Source of the DNA: Anisakis pegreffii | Lineage: Eukaryota > Nematoda > Chromadorea > Rhabditida > Anisakidae | NCBI GenBank assembly: GCA_035041965.1 | Contig: JAPYMA010003047.1 | Coordinates: forward strand, 1-64,000 | DNA length: 64,000 nt | Reading direction: 5' to 3' | Part shown: positions 25,501 to 38,128 of the stretch, piece after piece | Position numbering within the stretch: the stretch's first letter is position 1 | How the letters are laid out: each line of letters opens with the position of its first letter | Notes under the pieces: model-generated | Databases searched by the model: none | What the model was told of the DNA's origin: nothing | The model's input: the letters and a program-made list of their open reading frames with translations, nothing else | Position numbers and translations under genes: made by a program

Positions 25501-27616
25501 TTATGCATAGAAATAGTATTATTGTAGCAGGAGCGGGGGGGGGGGAGGTAACGACGGCTTGCCGGACCATCGATGGGGGTAGTGGAGCACTCGAACGTGG
25601 GGATCCGTCCGCATCAACCCAAATGCTCACCTGTAGATAGAGAATGAGCGCAGCATCGCTTAGCGGCGAACATAGCGCACACAACGATCGTCCAGCGATC
25701 AATAGTTCTGGTATTCCAAACACAGTGGCGATATACTGTAGAATTGCAGCCAAAAGCATCACCAATGTGGCACATATATAGGCAACTGAAATGCAAATTA
25801 CTCCTTCATTTATGCCTAAGATAGGGTTCCCCACAGGGAGGAGGGAGGGAGGTGGAAGGAAATTGGCAATTTTTAGGTAATTTGGGGGTGTCAGGAGAGC
25901 AATGCAGGGGATCCGGACATGAGTTGTGACGTTATCTTCGGAAATAGTACATTATTCCAGCGAGTGCAAGAGTTGGAGGGGGGGGTAATGACGGCCTGCC
26001 AGATTATCGAAGGGGGTAATGGAGGAGCATCCGAGCGTAAGCACCACTGGTTTAAACCAACAATCTCACGCCCTGTTTCGGCCATATGATAGGTTTCTAA
26101 TCTCATTTACAAACATTTCATGTGGTCGCAATTCCCTTTTCCTCGTTACAGTCTCTTTCATCAGAGGGACAGAGGAACCAAACAAAAAATTGAAAAATTC
26201 CTTAGCGGGCCATGAAATCTGCTTGACAACATTATTGGGAAACCGTGGAAGAAGTTTGAATGAGTGAAGAATCTATTGACAATTATTTATCAATTTTTCC
26301 AATTCTCTCTCTAATGTCTTCAAAATCTCCCCAAGCAGCTTCCCATCTCTACCTCATGAGCATTACTGGTTGGTAAAGTACAACTTATGGGCAAGCAGCA
26401 GATCAATAAAGTAAAAACTGAAATTAAGTTGTACTGAAGTATCATTTGGATGAAACATCACATTTGAACAGATGCCCACTGATGGTACTGGTAAAGACCG
26501 CCCGTGATACATAGTGGCGAGTCAACGGATTGAGCTCTAAAACGAGATGGCTGCTCCAATTTTCGAGGGATTTGGGTATTGTGATTAGTGCTCACTGGAA
26601 CCATTCCCGTTCATCCACTATTGAAATGCTTATCCGTAAAGAAAACGCTGCAACTAAGACTGGCTTCTCCAACCATCAAATGAAATGCTTTCTGCTTTGG
26701 AACTCATCACCGATCCCATCTTGTTAGGCGAGACCAGTGGCCAGTGGCCAGTGGCTCTGTGCTCGTAATTGAGAAGAAGCAAACGAACTTTTGCGACCAT
26801 ATCGATCGGTGAGTAGTGGCGATAGAATTGAGCCAAAAATTTGAGCTATGAACCAACAGTTCAGGGTCGCTGAACGTATAAACGAATGCCCGATTTCGTC
26901 CAGACTCCAACCTCTGCAATTCTCCAACAGTGTACTTAAAACACTTTGCTTCTATTCGTACGACTAAATCATCATTTTCAAACCAAATCATCACTGATGG
27001 ATTAGAGAACTGGAAACGCGGCGGCGCAACGATGTCAATTCGAATCAAAAATGCCAAGAAATCACGACGGCCGGTCAAATTCAACCAGCTAACACTAATC
27101 GTAAGCATTTCTGCTGATTGCAGTTCAGGGCGCGAATTGTAAATGCGTTCGGGGCGATGTTTGAGTTTCGAAAACAGTAATGAGCGGTTTGAATATCTGT
27201 TGATATCCAACAGATTGGTGGGCCAAGCAATAGGTTAAACGTGGAGTTTATTAGAATGCAGCAGTCGTAAAAGTAGGTCGTAATGCAAAAAATCGTAACG
27301 ACAGTCAGTCCCGTATTCCTTTAATCAAAAACTCCGATGGATATCACTTCAGTCAATTTTTAAAAGCTGAAGAATCCACTAATTGTAAGAGGTGAAGAGG
27401 CGCCAACCTAAAGTTGTTCAAAAAACAAAACTCATCAGCTCTAGAATGGGAATTGGGAACTGACCGTGCCTGGTAGCTCTCATTCAAGAAACGATTCAAC
27501 TCCAGAATTGCCGTATTCACTGACGAGTTGGTGAAGCCAGATGGAAAGTTTGTGATCGTCGTAAGAACGATACAAATCGTGAACAATTTAACGGCGTGTC
27601 CAGTTGAAATTGCCAT
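19501..27616 (-). CDS. GLUT-like facilitated sugar transporter (MFS, SLC2 type), 9 exons
   Basis: Exons in transcript order are 27465-27616, 26789-26913, 25631-25785, 25109-25320, 21843-21972, 21325-21452, 20515-20751, 19794-19935 and 19501-19701. Phases match at every junction and give 493 codons plus TAA, the expected length for a 12-helix GLUT. Visible family motifs are DRYGRK after helix 2 (about residue 87), IAGRSL in helix 4, ECSPLGMRG after helix 4, PETPKFL after helix 6 (about 205), [10 protein letters not shown] in the central loop, [12 protein letters not shown] in helix 7, [14 protein letters not shown] in helix 10 and PETRGRE after helix 12 (about 454). The product should be a plasma-membrane sugar or polyol carrier. 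Substrate is unknown, and the helix 7 motif departs from the QLS-type of class I GLUTs. It resembles the divergent nematode GLUT-like group. Intron 4 (21973-25108) carries SINE S2a, retroposon A3 and a fold-back element; intron 3 starts near two family C copies. Confidence 0.93.
22314..22562 (-). mobile_element. tRNA-like SINE, family S2, copy a (GLUT intron 4)
   Basis: On the minus strand it holds TGGGCCGATAGTGAAGTGG (box A-like TAGTGAAGTGG) and, 30-40 bases later, a box B-like GCGTGAATTCGAGTC. A body with GACAAAGTTTAAGTCTC follows. The region 5' of the tRNA-like part (GCGACTAGCGCGAAAAGCC) is also shared with copies at 44.4 and 57.9 kb, so the repeat is larger than the tRNA-like head alone. 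Confidence 0.6.
22589..22914 (+). mobile_element. Short retroposon family A, copy A3 (GLUT intron 4)
   Basis: It is flanked by a perfect 11-bp duplication, ATATCCAGAAC (22578-22588 and 22915-22925). The 3' tail has two 9-bp units (AATCCAGGT repeated). The 5' end is longer than in other copies and contains a perfect hairpin with 15-bp arms (22590-22604 and 22611-22625, loop TCCAGC). It is antisense to the host GLUT gene. Confidence 0.88.
23656..23783. mobile_element. Fold-back element (MITE-like), 128 bp
   Basis: Two arms of about 44 bp, 23656-23699 (TAGTGTAACCAAGTCGAATA...) and 23740-23783 (...TATTCGACTTGATTACACTA), are inverted copies of each other with few mismatches around a 40-bp loop. 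Both ends are TA, which fits a Tc1/mariner-type non-autonomous element, but no second copy was found. It lies in GLUT intron 4. Confidence 0.7.
25401..25606 (-). repeat. Dispersed repeat family C, copy 3
   Basis: A nearly full copy about 205 bp long runs from CAGGGATGCTCATAGG to GTGGAGCACTCGAACGTGGGG, with a 12-base G run inside. The left flank CTAAGA recurs next to the family C copy that begins near 25821, and a similar CTTAGAA lies beside the one at 34268, so the true left end may be a few bases further out. It lies in GLUT intron 3, 25 bp short of exon 3. Confidence 0.6.
25821..26048 (-). repeat. Dispersed repeat family C, copy 4
   Basis: Runs from ATAGGGTTCCCCACAGGG to GAGCGTAAGCACCACTGG and holds the same core (TTTTAGGTAATTTGGGGGTGTC, then a G-rich run, GACGGCCTGCCAGATTATCG). 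It lies in GLUT intron 2, on the opposite side of exon 3 from copy 3 and in the same orientation. Confidence 0.6.
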
Positions 27617-30100
27617 TCTACTCGCGTGTGATTTTTGCCTTAGTTTTTTTTCCAGTTCTCTCGTGAAACTTTTCCCGTGTGATTTACCTCAAATCGTCGT
27701 TTACTATCGAAACTGAAATGGTTCGCCGTTGTTTACGCTTAGTCTTGTAGCGACGAACTGAAAACCGATAAAATTTATGGCGCAAAAGAAATCTTCAAAA
27801 GTGCATTCGAAAATCGGCGAAAATATGCGACAGATTCATTCAACAACATCACGTGCTATTACGGTAGCCTGCAGACACCGGCCCATAGATGGTGAGCCAG
27901 TCATATGGAGAGAAATGTGTTGGATGCGGAACACAGCGTTTCAGTGAGGTTGGCGTCACAAAAAATAAGTAGCCTATTGAGGCTCGTTGGAAAACATCTA
28001 AAATTTGCTGAATAATGGGGTTGCCGTTCGACGAAAAGGCCGGATGCTTTTAGGTACGGTTCTGAGTAGCGCCACAGCACTCAAATTCGGTGGACACTAA
28101 GATTCGTAGACAGTAATGATAAAGGTCGACCGAAAACAAATTGATCTCTCCATATTAGATAGGTGTCATTACTTTTGAAACGCGTTTGTGATTTACCTCA
28201 AATCTTGTGATTTACAAGAGAAACCTGGATAGAATCAAAAGTTTATTATGACTGAAGTCTAACAGATTCCATTTTCGGCATTTCGAGAGTGGTTCCGAAC
28301 GATATCCGAATGTTTCCGTGGGAACTGGACGCATTGCGTTTAAAATTGCGACTGGGGTGGTTGTCGAATAAATTGAAATTTTTAAATGGACGCCTTCGAT
28401 GGAATCTCGATCGCCTGTCATCACCGGCTAAGCAACAGCATCTTGCTGGCTGCGTTGGTGGTGAAATTGTGTGCAAATTAATTGCACAGAGAGGGATGAG
28501 CGGACGGAATTCATTGATATTCTAGCATTGTCGACTGCAATCAACATTCTTACCACATTCATGAAGACGACGACCTAAGGCGTGCTGCTGCATTGTACAA
28601 CAGAAATGACTGATGGACGACGGATGATGAGATAAAAAGCAACCAACCATTCCAGTTGTCTCAGTGAAGAGTTGTTGGATGCAATTTCAATTATGCTACG
28701 GACGAGCAAACGAGTTTAAACTCCGTCCGCATAAAACAATACACTCTCAAATGAACTTGCTTAATTGCTGATCAGCCACATCAGTAATATTAATTATTAT
28801 ATGCTCAATGTAACATCGAAATATTGAAAGTGATTGATGAACACAAATTTTGTTTCGATTCTATCGCTGATCGTCGTGAAAGCCACAGATCAACAATCAG
28901 TGAAACGGGTAATCGCTCGCGATAAAAGATGACCAGCACAAGGATGATGAGAGTGGTGAAGCCTTTCTCGATATCATGACAATCTATCACTGGCACTGGT
29001 TTTCGTGAAGTCTTGATGTGTCGTAGCAAACAACATTGGGCTCAACTGATATTCTGATGGCTGATTAGATTTTTGTCAAATAATCCGAAAATGTTTAGGT
29101 GCTTCTTAAGAGAAAATTTTCGGTTATGCGACTGAAACTGGTCACTATGGAAACGACAAAAAGTACTGCTCAAGTAGCAATAAGAGCACTGAATGAAACG
29201 ATTGCAGTAGCCACGATAATACGAATTACGCGAATAGTGATGATTTTTGATCGTTGAAATCAGTTGAGAATTCAATGAACAAAATATGCATCTGAATATG
29301 AATGGGAGCACAGAAGCTCTCCTATTCAAACGACACGCAGCGATTTGAGTTGGTCACCAACATGGGTTTTAGCTGCTTTGATGGAATATCGGATCGAAAA
29401 TTGAGCCGAGTTGACCAAACTGGCAACGTTTGATAAATATGTGCCTTATTGACGCATCATCAGAATTTTGTACTTTCAATCATTTGGTACTTTCAGTGAT
29501 GAATGAGAGAAGTGTACTTTGAAGAGTACTTCAGAGAATTTATAACATTATCCAACCATGATGATTAGATCAGTTCTTGGTTCGAACGCTTCCAATCGAT
29601 TGGATTTTTTTGCAAATCAATCACTGAGCAGCTAATGGTGAAGTGGAGAGCAGTATGAATGGAGGTCGTTTCCTTCTTCAAGTAGATATGGACGTAATAT
29701 GAAAAGGTAAGCAACGACGTTGATGATAAAATGCTTATCGCATTGCCAAAATAGAAGATATCGATGTTCACGGCTATAGGTAATCAAATGCGTTTCCACG
29801 GAAAATAAACGCCTAGAAACTCAAGGAGAACTGAACTGTGTTCGTAATCACTAAGCTGGATCAGTATCTAGTAAAAGCGAAATTGCCTTCAACGAGTTAT
29901 TAAGCATTCAATGGGTAGGTATACGAACCATACGAAAAAAGTGCTTCTGAATAAGAATGCCAAGAAATGTCGTGATTGTATTAGACGTGAAACTACCATA
30001 CGGCAGTGTCGAAAATTCAAAACACCAGCGATTTCGCGTACTTCTAGCAATCGTATCGTTTCATTGTGTCTTAGCACTCATTTCACCTTGTGGAAAATTA

Positions 30101-30400
30101 CCTGGATTACCTGGATTACCTGGATTGGCAAGCAGGCTATCAAACGTTTGTAACGTTGCTGGCCACAATGCTCGCGTTTCCGTTCGCACTGTTTTAGCCT
30201 TGATTGTAGCCACCCCGTTGGCTAGGCGAGCAGGCCAAGTGAGCACAACCGAGTATTTAATTAGTTGCCGTGAATACTTTGCACAATTAAACGTAGCCAA
30301 ATACCAATCCAATAAATATTCATAACTCTACAAAATAAACATTCCGCCGATCGCTAACCGCGATCAACAAAACAACCGCTCGATGTGTAAGTAACAAGTA
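30101..30400 (-). mobile_element. Short retroposon family A, copy A4
   Basis: A 300-bp copy is flanked by AAAATTA at 30094-30100 and 30401-30407. The tail end has three 9-bp units (CCTGGATTA repeated on the plus strand), the most of any copy. The sequence is nearly identical to A2 and A3, which suggests recent activity. Confidence 0.88.
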
Positions 30401-32112
30401 AAAATTATCATTCACTCAAAAAATCGCCAAATAGCGTACAACAAAGATGAGAAATATGCTAGACTTCAGGCGCCATCTGAAACGTCAACATTTTCAAACC
30501 ACATATATTTAGAGGCAACCGCAAATTGATTTGATGAACCTTGATCGCTCAAATTCTTTAAGCCTTCGACAAGTTTGAAATTCTCAACACCTATGGCTGC
30601 AATGATGTGATCCGACTGATGACTGCGACGATTTCAGCACTGAATCGAACAGTGCATTGAATTGCGCAACTTCGTTCAGCTGACCATGACCGAATTCGGT
30701 TGAAGAGGACGAATAAAACCACAGAATTGCAATCATGTCGGTCTTTCCTTCTAATTCACGAATTCTCTGCAGAACATTGCTCTTGTCAGTACTTCAAAAG
30801 TCTGCACTCATCTCAGATCACATTTCTTTTCTTCTCGCATTCCTCCAACTTAGTGAACATGTTTAAAACATGCAAAAAACTGCGCCACAATGCTCAAAAA
30901 CAATTCCATTCCTTTCCCAAACGCCATTTCTTTCAACAGGCAGTCAAGTATCTAAATTGTGGTACCGTCTCATCTGTTTCCATTCATTCAGTATACGCGC
31001 GCAGCATTGAATGCTACTGAGTTGAAATCCACAAATGATGTATTTCTAGTGGACTGGAACAGATAGAATTCCGTAGGGCACCCAAAAATCATTCCATCCG
31101 TCTCATAGATCAACGTTAGTGATTATGATCTGTGGAAAAAATTGCTCGTCCGGAATGCGACAAATCCACTCTCGCTGATCCGAACCAACAGGCTATTATC
31201 AAAAAACACAGACTGACCGCAACAAAATTTGACCATAGACCCTCGCTGATTCACTAAACTAAACGAATCTGTTGGGAAATGACCGCAATCGGACACCGTA
31301 ATAACTAACCGCATTAGCGGATGCTTTTCTGGAAAAAACATTGTGCAGATTTGTAAGGGAATTGAAAAGATTGAACAGTTGGACATTCCATCTACATGAA
31401 CAGTCCAATGATACTGGTACACTGGAAGCGTGCTTGGCCCAGCTAATAGGAACTGCAATTTAGTCGATGGAAACCATTAACTTACTGCTACTGTTTTGCC
31501 GTTCAAGTGAATGCTAAACGAACGCTGCTAATGGGTTAATTCTTCAGATTCAGGTTCACTTTGGACGCGATTGGTTGGCTTAAGCTAGAGCTCATGATTG
31601 GGTATTCGCTGGAAACGTCCGATAGGTTGAGGAGGCTTTGGTAGACGGTATTAATTAACGGCACGTCGACCAATCATAGCCACTGCGGCAGACACCGAAG
31701 TAGTACGTGCTGAGTGCAGAAATTCGGCAGTTCTCTTCCGTTTTGACATTTATATAGGTGGTTGCTTGGTGCTCAATCAGAGATTGTTAGTTAATTGCCA
31801 CAGTAGGAACATCATTTATCAATGATTAAAACAAAAACAGCAACATAATACACCACTTAATCGAGCTACAACACACTATTTTTTGGAACACATGAGAATT
31901 TTCGAATCAAACAACGTTCAAGATCAAAAACCAGAACAATCAGGCGAGAGGAGATCAGGCGAGAGGAGAGAAGATGGGTGTAACGGAAATCATAACCACA
32001 ACGTTGCTGTTGCATCATTCTGATGAAAAAACAGAAAAAACTTCTCGTTGAGTTTTCTCTGCTGTCGTTTGTTCGTAATTTGTGGTCATACATCATAAGA
32101 GGAACTCAATGC

Positions 32113-32151
<39 letters not shown>
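32113..32151. repeat. TCA trinucleotide microsatellite, 13 units
   Basis: A pure TCA run. It would encode poly-Ser in a short plus-strand frame, which I do not regard as a gene. Confidence 0.95.
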
Positions 32152-33329
32152 GAAAAACATGTCACATCGGATGATAACGATGCAATCATCGGAGTTTGTG
32201 ACTTCCATCAATTCAATTGTTTTATATTAACCGTGATGTGACAAATGCAGCAGCACTTTTGAAATGAAAATTTTCACGACTGACAACGTTCCGTGCAATT
32301 CATCACTTCAGCCGCGTTCCATGAGCATCCATTGTTCTTACGTAGCAAATCGTATTTATTCATTTATCCATTGAATCAGCAATTACAACGATTCATTACG
32401 AGTTCATACCTCTCACATTATCACAAATATCGTCACATTCCCTCTTCGTTGACATCGTTAGCTGCCGGCAGCTAACAATAAGGGCGCTGGGAATCATTTG
32501 CCTTCATGAAAATCTAACTCAGATTGTTGATTTGACGAGCACAGAGGTTTTGGGCTGGCTGCTCTCTTATGTTGTCCAATGATTTCTGGAGACAGACAGC
32601 AAATCTTATGACTGATAAACTTTCACTGATAATTGTTGAAAGAGAATACCATCAAAGAGAGCGGATCTATTGCAGTCAGAGAATTTTAGCACGGAAATGG
32701 AGTGAATCAACAACACTAAGATATGTTCTGAGCACTAATATATCTCAATGATGATCAAGTGTTATATTATATTCCATGCAACATTAATAGCAGCCAGCAC
32801 AAGTTAACTTGATGTGGAAACGCGTTGAATTCATCACGTCTGGAAGTGGAACAGCCATCGATTGCTGGAGGAAGATCATGCATGTTGCGAAGGAAGATTT
32901 GCAATGAAATTTATCGTTAGTGGTTCGAGAAGTTGAGAGGATGTGAGGCGAACTGGTGGCTGTGTTGGAACATGAAACGGACGAGTGTTGTGTTACAAAA
33001 ACGAGTGCAATTGACGGCACATCGCAACAACGTCGTCGGAAATGATGACCGAAATGCAACTGTAATCAGAAGCACGCTCGGCGCACATGAGCAACATGTG
33101 AACGAGAGCTTGTAAGGCATACACGGAGGTAGGACAATGATAACGGTGCTATGAAAATGAATTATCTTGATAAATGTCCATGTTGATTCTTAGAAATTCA
33201 CGAACAACAACTACGGGACTGAATTTGATTCGCTGGCTTCGTCACATGATGCGCTAGACTAGAGATTCGCACACAACGACAGTCAAATACATTGTATCCA
33301 GTTGAAGTTTACGCTATATATCTCGATAT

Positions 33330-33485
33330 CAGTGGTCGCCACGCTCAGGTGCTCCATTATCCGTTCGACGGTCTGGCAGGCCATACACCTCCTCCTCATC
33401 CTGCCACAGTAATTTCCGACCCCCTCTACTGTCCCATGATATCTCAAAATTATGCAAAAATGCGTAATTTCACCCTCCCCCACCC
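33330..33485 (+). repeat. Dispersed repeat family C, copy 5
   Basis: CAGTGGTCGCCACGCTCAGG, GGTCTGGCAGGCC and CGTAATTTCACCCTCCCCC match the consensus, with an internal deletion that makes it shorter than copies 3, 4 and 6. Confidence 0.55.
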
Positions 33486-34267
33486 TCATCGCGCACTATG
33501 GAGTCCTTGCTCTATATCGTTAGTGATTAAAAGTTGCATTCAGCGCCGAACAGACCAGATGGATTCGAGCAAAAATGTAAACGAGGAGCGTGAGCAAAAT
33601 AACAAACATTCGGCAAATTTTCTTATTTTGAAAGATTTTGCTATCCAGTTACAGCTGTTTAGGGCGCGATTTGCTCGCACTCATTGCTCACGGCAAAAAC
33701 GCCGCTAGCTTATTGTTAATGTCGCATTTTGCTTGTCAGACTCATTGGTTCCTCGTCATTACCCTTATCAAATGTGGTTTGAGTTCTTGAAATCTTGAAA
33801 CGACTTAGAGCCGAAGTCAAAAGGTCAGCTTTAGCTGAGCCGTCGCGGCATGACTGTTCAGGTATATGAGTACATGAAAGGTAGTTTGGAACTGGAAAAC
33901 TCAGTGAAAATGTTAAACTTCATCATGAACCATTCAAAAAGATGGCTGAACTGGATTGCCATACTTCATCTCATCCACTGTTGAATGAATGGTTTCAATG
34001 TGCGTGCACACATGATGATGCCATAAACAAGTGGAATTGCATCATTATAATTAAACGTCAGATGGCATTTACAGGTGATGATTATTCGGAGACAAACAAT
34101 TCAAAAGCAATGAGATAAACATGAAACTAAACACTTACTTAGTGCTTATTCATTTGGATACAATAACGCCAGAGCAAAATCGCTTAGTATTGCTGAATTA
34201 GAGCCGAAAATTCGAGTTCAAAAAGGACCATGATCGCCCAAGCTGGGCACTATTGGTTGCCTTAGAA

Positions 34268-34457
34268 CAGGGGTTCCCGTACGTGTAAATTACTTATTTT
34301 CGGGTAATTTGAGAGTGTCAGGGTGATGCATGCAGCCGAGAAATTAGTTCTGACGTTATGCGTGGAAATATTTTAGCAGGAAAGGGGAGAGATGGTAGAG
34401 ATGACCTGCCAGATCATCCAAGTGGGGCAGTGAAGCAGCCGAGTGCAGGGACCACTG
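34268..34457 (-). repeat. Dispersed repeat family C, copy 6
   Basis: Has the clearest pair of ends: CAGGGGTTCCC on the left and GCAGGGACCACTG on the right, i.e. imperfect inverted CAG(G/T)GGT-type termini as in hAT elements. The core includes GTTCTGACGTTATGCGTGG. I could not find matching 8-bp target duplications at the flanks. Confidence 0.6.
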
Positions 34458-35226
34458 ATCTACATAGTCATTATCGTGCAGTGAGCTGAGCGGACCTCTA
34501 GAAACGAAAAGAACAATCAATCGAGACTGCAATGAAACCAGCCATTTTGTACGTTTGAATATGTGGCCAAAAATTCAAAAACCATTTCATTAATCCATCA
34601 AAGCACCGTTCACCATAGGTTCAATAATATGCAGACATGTTTCATGGCGTAGCCACATCTGAGGATCTCTATCCAGAAAAACGAATATCACCTAGAAATC
34701 CTCAACGCTGAACTAGGTAAAACTAGGTTAGTTAGAAATCATTAACTGAGTAATTGTCAAATGAAATTGTTTCAATTTTGCTTGATTATGGAAACAATAA
34801 GGACACTACATTAAGAGTATCGCATTGCTTTTTTTCGGCACAGACAATGCGTCATTTATCAAGAGGTTTGGTTCGAATATCCAAAAAAACACTGATTTAT
34901 GTTGTTGTCTTGAGCGGAGTTTGCGGAATGAATGCAAAAACAGTGAATTTCGAACGCAACGGTTTCTGATCTCCTTCCACTGAACGTTTCCTTCGTTTGG
35001 TGGGACCCCTTTAGTTCGCCAGTCACAACTTGTGTGTCGTCAGCATTTCAGATTTTTCTTCTACCGAATGAAACTGCTGTAATTTAGCTCGTGCGCATAA
35101 ATCACACTATAATTCGCATCGTTGCGAATGGATACGTCCAATTGAGTAGGGGAACCAAGAGGGTATGAGCGTGTCACAATAGGCAAAACAAGCTTTCCAA
35201 AACAAGCTCTTATTCACTAATATATT

Positions 35227-35566
35227 GCCTGGATTGACCTATAGCTTATCAAACGTTTGGAACATTGCTGGCGACAATGCGTTTCCGTATCAAATTAATT
35301 CAACCTTAATTGACGCCACCCCATCGGCTAGGCGGACAGGTTGGTTAACCGAACACAATCACTAAGCAGTCATCGAGTAATTAACCAGTCACCAACCGAG
35401 TAATTGATTAGTTGCCATAATTACTTTCCATCCATGAATGTAAACGAATACCAATCCAATAAGCAATCGTTAGTCCAATAAATTAATCGTAAATATTTTT
35501 CCGATCGCCCAGAGCGATCGGTAAAGCAACCACTCGGCGATCGAATAACATGTAACACGTTTGCTG
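35227..35566 (-). mobile_element. Short retroposon family A, copy A5 (old)
   Basis: A diverged 340-bp copy is flanked by ATATATT (35220-35226 and 35567-35573). It contains an internal duplication of the ACCGAGTAATTGATTAG-type segment, which accounts for its greater length. The tail has one unit. Confidence 0.75.
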
Positions 35567-38128
35567 ATATATTAAGTCAACAAAATGTTGATAACAATAA
35601 AGCGACTATGTAAACTCACAATCAAATGACACACGGGATTATGTTGTGATAGCGATTCTAGCAACTCGCAGTCGCTGTACCACATTCCAACAGTCAGTAC
35701 CATCAACACAATATGTGTTTTTTGTTGTGATGCGATGCGCGATTTCGTTATCAGTATCACTATCAATGTTATTATTATTATTACCATCAATGTTTGGTTA
35801 TTGATACCGGCAGGACAATTTTGAATATTGTTATTATTATTGTTAATGTATTCCTGATCGCGTATCATTTATTACTGTATTTGGTTATCGGATTTCTTGT
35901 GCGTCGTAAAGGAATCAACACTTCGTTTAATAATATGATGCAATAGGCCAAATAGTGATTGCATTCACCACAAATTGCAATTTCGATTTGTTTTTGATAG
36001 CCAACAACGTTTGGCATGGTATTGCAGGCAGTATCCATAGCAGGTGAGCAGTAAGCCGAAACCCAACATGACCATCTTTGCAGCGCTTCGAGAATAATCG
36101 AATAGAGCTCCCGTCTACGAGATGCATCATGATTTCTTCGTGCTTTCGACAGTAACAACAAAAGGCACTTCTTGAAGACTTATTATCGCTGTGTCGCGAC
36201 GACCGTCTTCTTTTAAATTCTTATGATTCCTTGAAACGTGTGCAGTCAACGCTGATTCTTGAGTGATGCTGGCAAAATGAGTGGAATGACTGCCGGCACT
36301 TACAATCAGAGTGATGGCAGCAAAAGATTGTGACTTTTTCGAGCGATTGTTACTCTTGTTAACAAAAATCATTTGTTGCTGCTGAATTTCTACCAGCACC
36401 TAGGCCAGAAAATGATTTTCAAGAAAGTATAAGCAATGATATGTTGCATATTTTCATCGACTCATCTAAATGCGGCAAATGTATCCGTCTGTGGAAGCTA
36501 ACCCGATCGCGTACCGTTTACGAATAAACAATTGTCTCATCGATCAATTGGTCGTCGTCATTTCAGCAATCAACTGTAAAACACACGTGTTCAATTGGAT
36601 AGAAATGCCTTTCGGAGAAATCAGCCGAGACCTGCATTCAATGCAATACTGAACATAAACAATGCCCTGATCATTACTGTGATCTTAAAAATGGATGGAG
36701 AAGGAAGGGTTGCTGAAAAGACACGGCTCAGTATAAGTAATCAGGTTCATGATCAACAACTGTCTAATACGACTGTACCTTTGCAGACCAAAAGCAGGAA
36801 CATTTTACGTCACCAGCTGTAGGCCTTAAACTCAGTGTGGCTAATAATTTTTCTCGGCTTGCACTCAATAAACGTGAGCGGAAAGCGATATTCCAATGCC
36901 CAAGTATTGTTTTATGGGGCGTTCATAAAACAAACAATACGTTTGCAGTCATACATTGTAAAAAACATCACTGATCACAAATCTTATTCATAGAAATGAC
37001 GAGTTGAATCGATAAGACGAATAAAGCACAAAAAATATCCGACAAAGACACGATCGAGCACTTTCGTTTGAGTTAGTAATAGAAGTGACATTAATTAGTG
37101 ATAAGTTGACGTCTTTATAGGCCAGCAGCTCAATGAGTTGTTGCTTTTATAATTTCACACATCGCATGACAACCTGAAATTTGAATCTACTCATAATTTT
37201 ATGCGCATTCCAAGAATTGTGTTCGCCTTCCACCAGCTCACTGATTCACTTCAACTGTTCCAATGGATCGTAATTTGGATCACCTGATTTCCTGTCTCGA
37301 ATGGGTACCTCTTAAAAATTGCCCGCACATGATACAATCGCGAAATATTTTTCAGTTCGTAAAACCGTTCAACAAATCAGTCAGTGCCATTGTTTTTGTG
37401 TCAGCAAATCTGTTCTCATTCTAGTCAGCGCATCAAGGTTTACATTGAGTTTTTGATGCCCCACGTCAGTTAACGGTGATTTTTTTGTTGAATTGTAGTA
37501 TTTTGAAGCATTCGGTGGGAAATTGGCCTAGTTATGTGCTGTGAAAATGCTCAATTTCATTCCAGTCCGTTGATGGGTTTATCGGAACATTGGGAGCCAG
37601 ATCTTGGTCCGTAAGCTCGACAGTTTCCGTGTCACATCTCCAGTATCACTACTAAACTTATGAGTTGCGTCAATAGACTGAACGGTTGGAAATGGGTGCC
37701 CTCAAAAACTCAGCACAGAGAATTTAGGCAAGCAATTGATGAACTCACCAACTGCACCACATACCGTTCAGTGCTTCGATGAGTGGGTGCCAACTTTGTG
37801 CTGGTAAATTTTTATTCGCTGTGAAACGGGCGTTATCTTGATAGGATGCTCGAGCTCAGATGACGTCTGAAAATTGTTGTTTTCTGCGTTCGTTTAGCTG
37901 TGCATCTCAGGGGAACCTCACACGAGGCTTGGCAATTCCCGTTACATGGATCTTTGGGACCACTATGAATTCAGTCGTGCTTTAGTCAGTGCAGCAAACA
38001 ACAAAATACGTCAGATGAATGTTCCCTCTCAGATGTCGCATGTTCAATAGATAGTGACCAATGGAATTTTTCCTCAAATCATCTGACCCTGAGCTTATGA
38101 TCACATTATATTACGGCTAAACCAGTGA

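Larger units (their letters stand above)
27617..38128. other. 10.5 kb without a supported gene
   Basis: This lies between the start of the GLUT gene and the end of the acidic multi-exon gene. Besides retroposons A4 and A5, family C copies at 33.3 and 34.3 kb and a TCA microsatellite at 32.1 kb, I find no exon chain with consistent splice sites. The longest frames (28212-28525 both strands, 31123-31458 minus, 32784-33120 both strands, 33292-33708 plus, 35572-36399 minus) have no recognisable domain, and some lie in repeats. A gene with short, diverged exons could be missed. Confidence 0.45.

Noticed and set aside
29957..30325. Reading frame shared by retroposon copies A2, A3 and A4
   Set aside because: These copies are nearly identical, so a shared frame is expected; older copies A1, A5 and A6 do not keep it.
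31123..31458. 111-codon minus-strand frame
   Set aside because: No domain and no matching exons nearby; left as unsupported.
36000..36110. Short minus-strand frame starting with a signal-peptide-like MVMLGFGLLLTCYG
   Set aside because: Only about 36 codons, with no acceptor, partner exon or known family; too weak to call.
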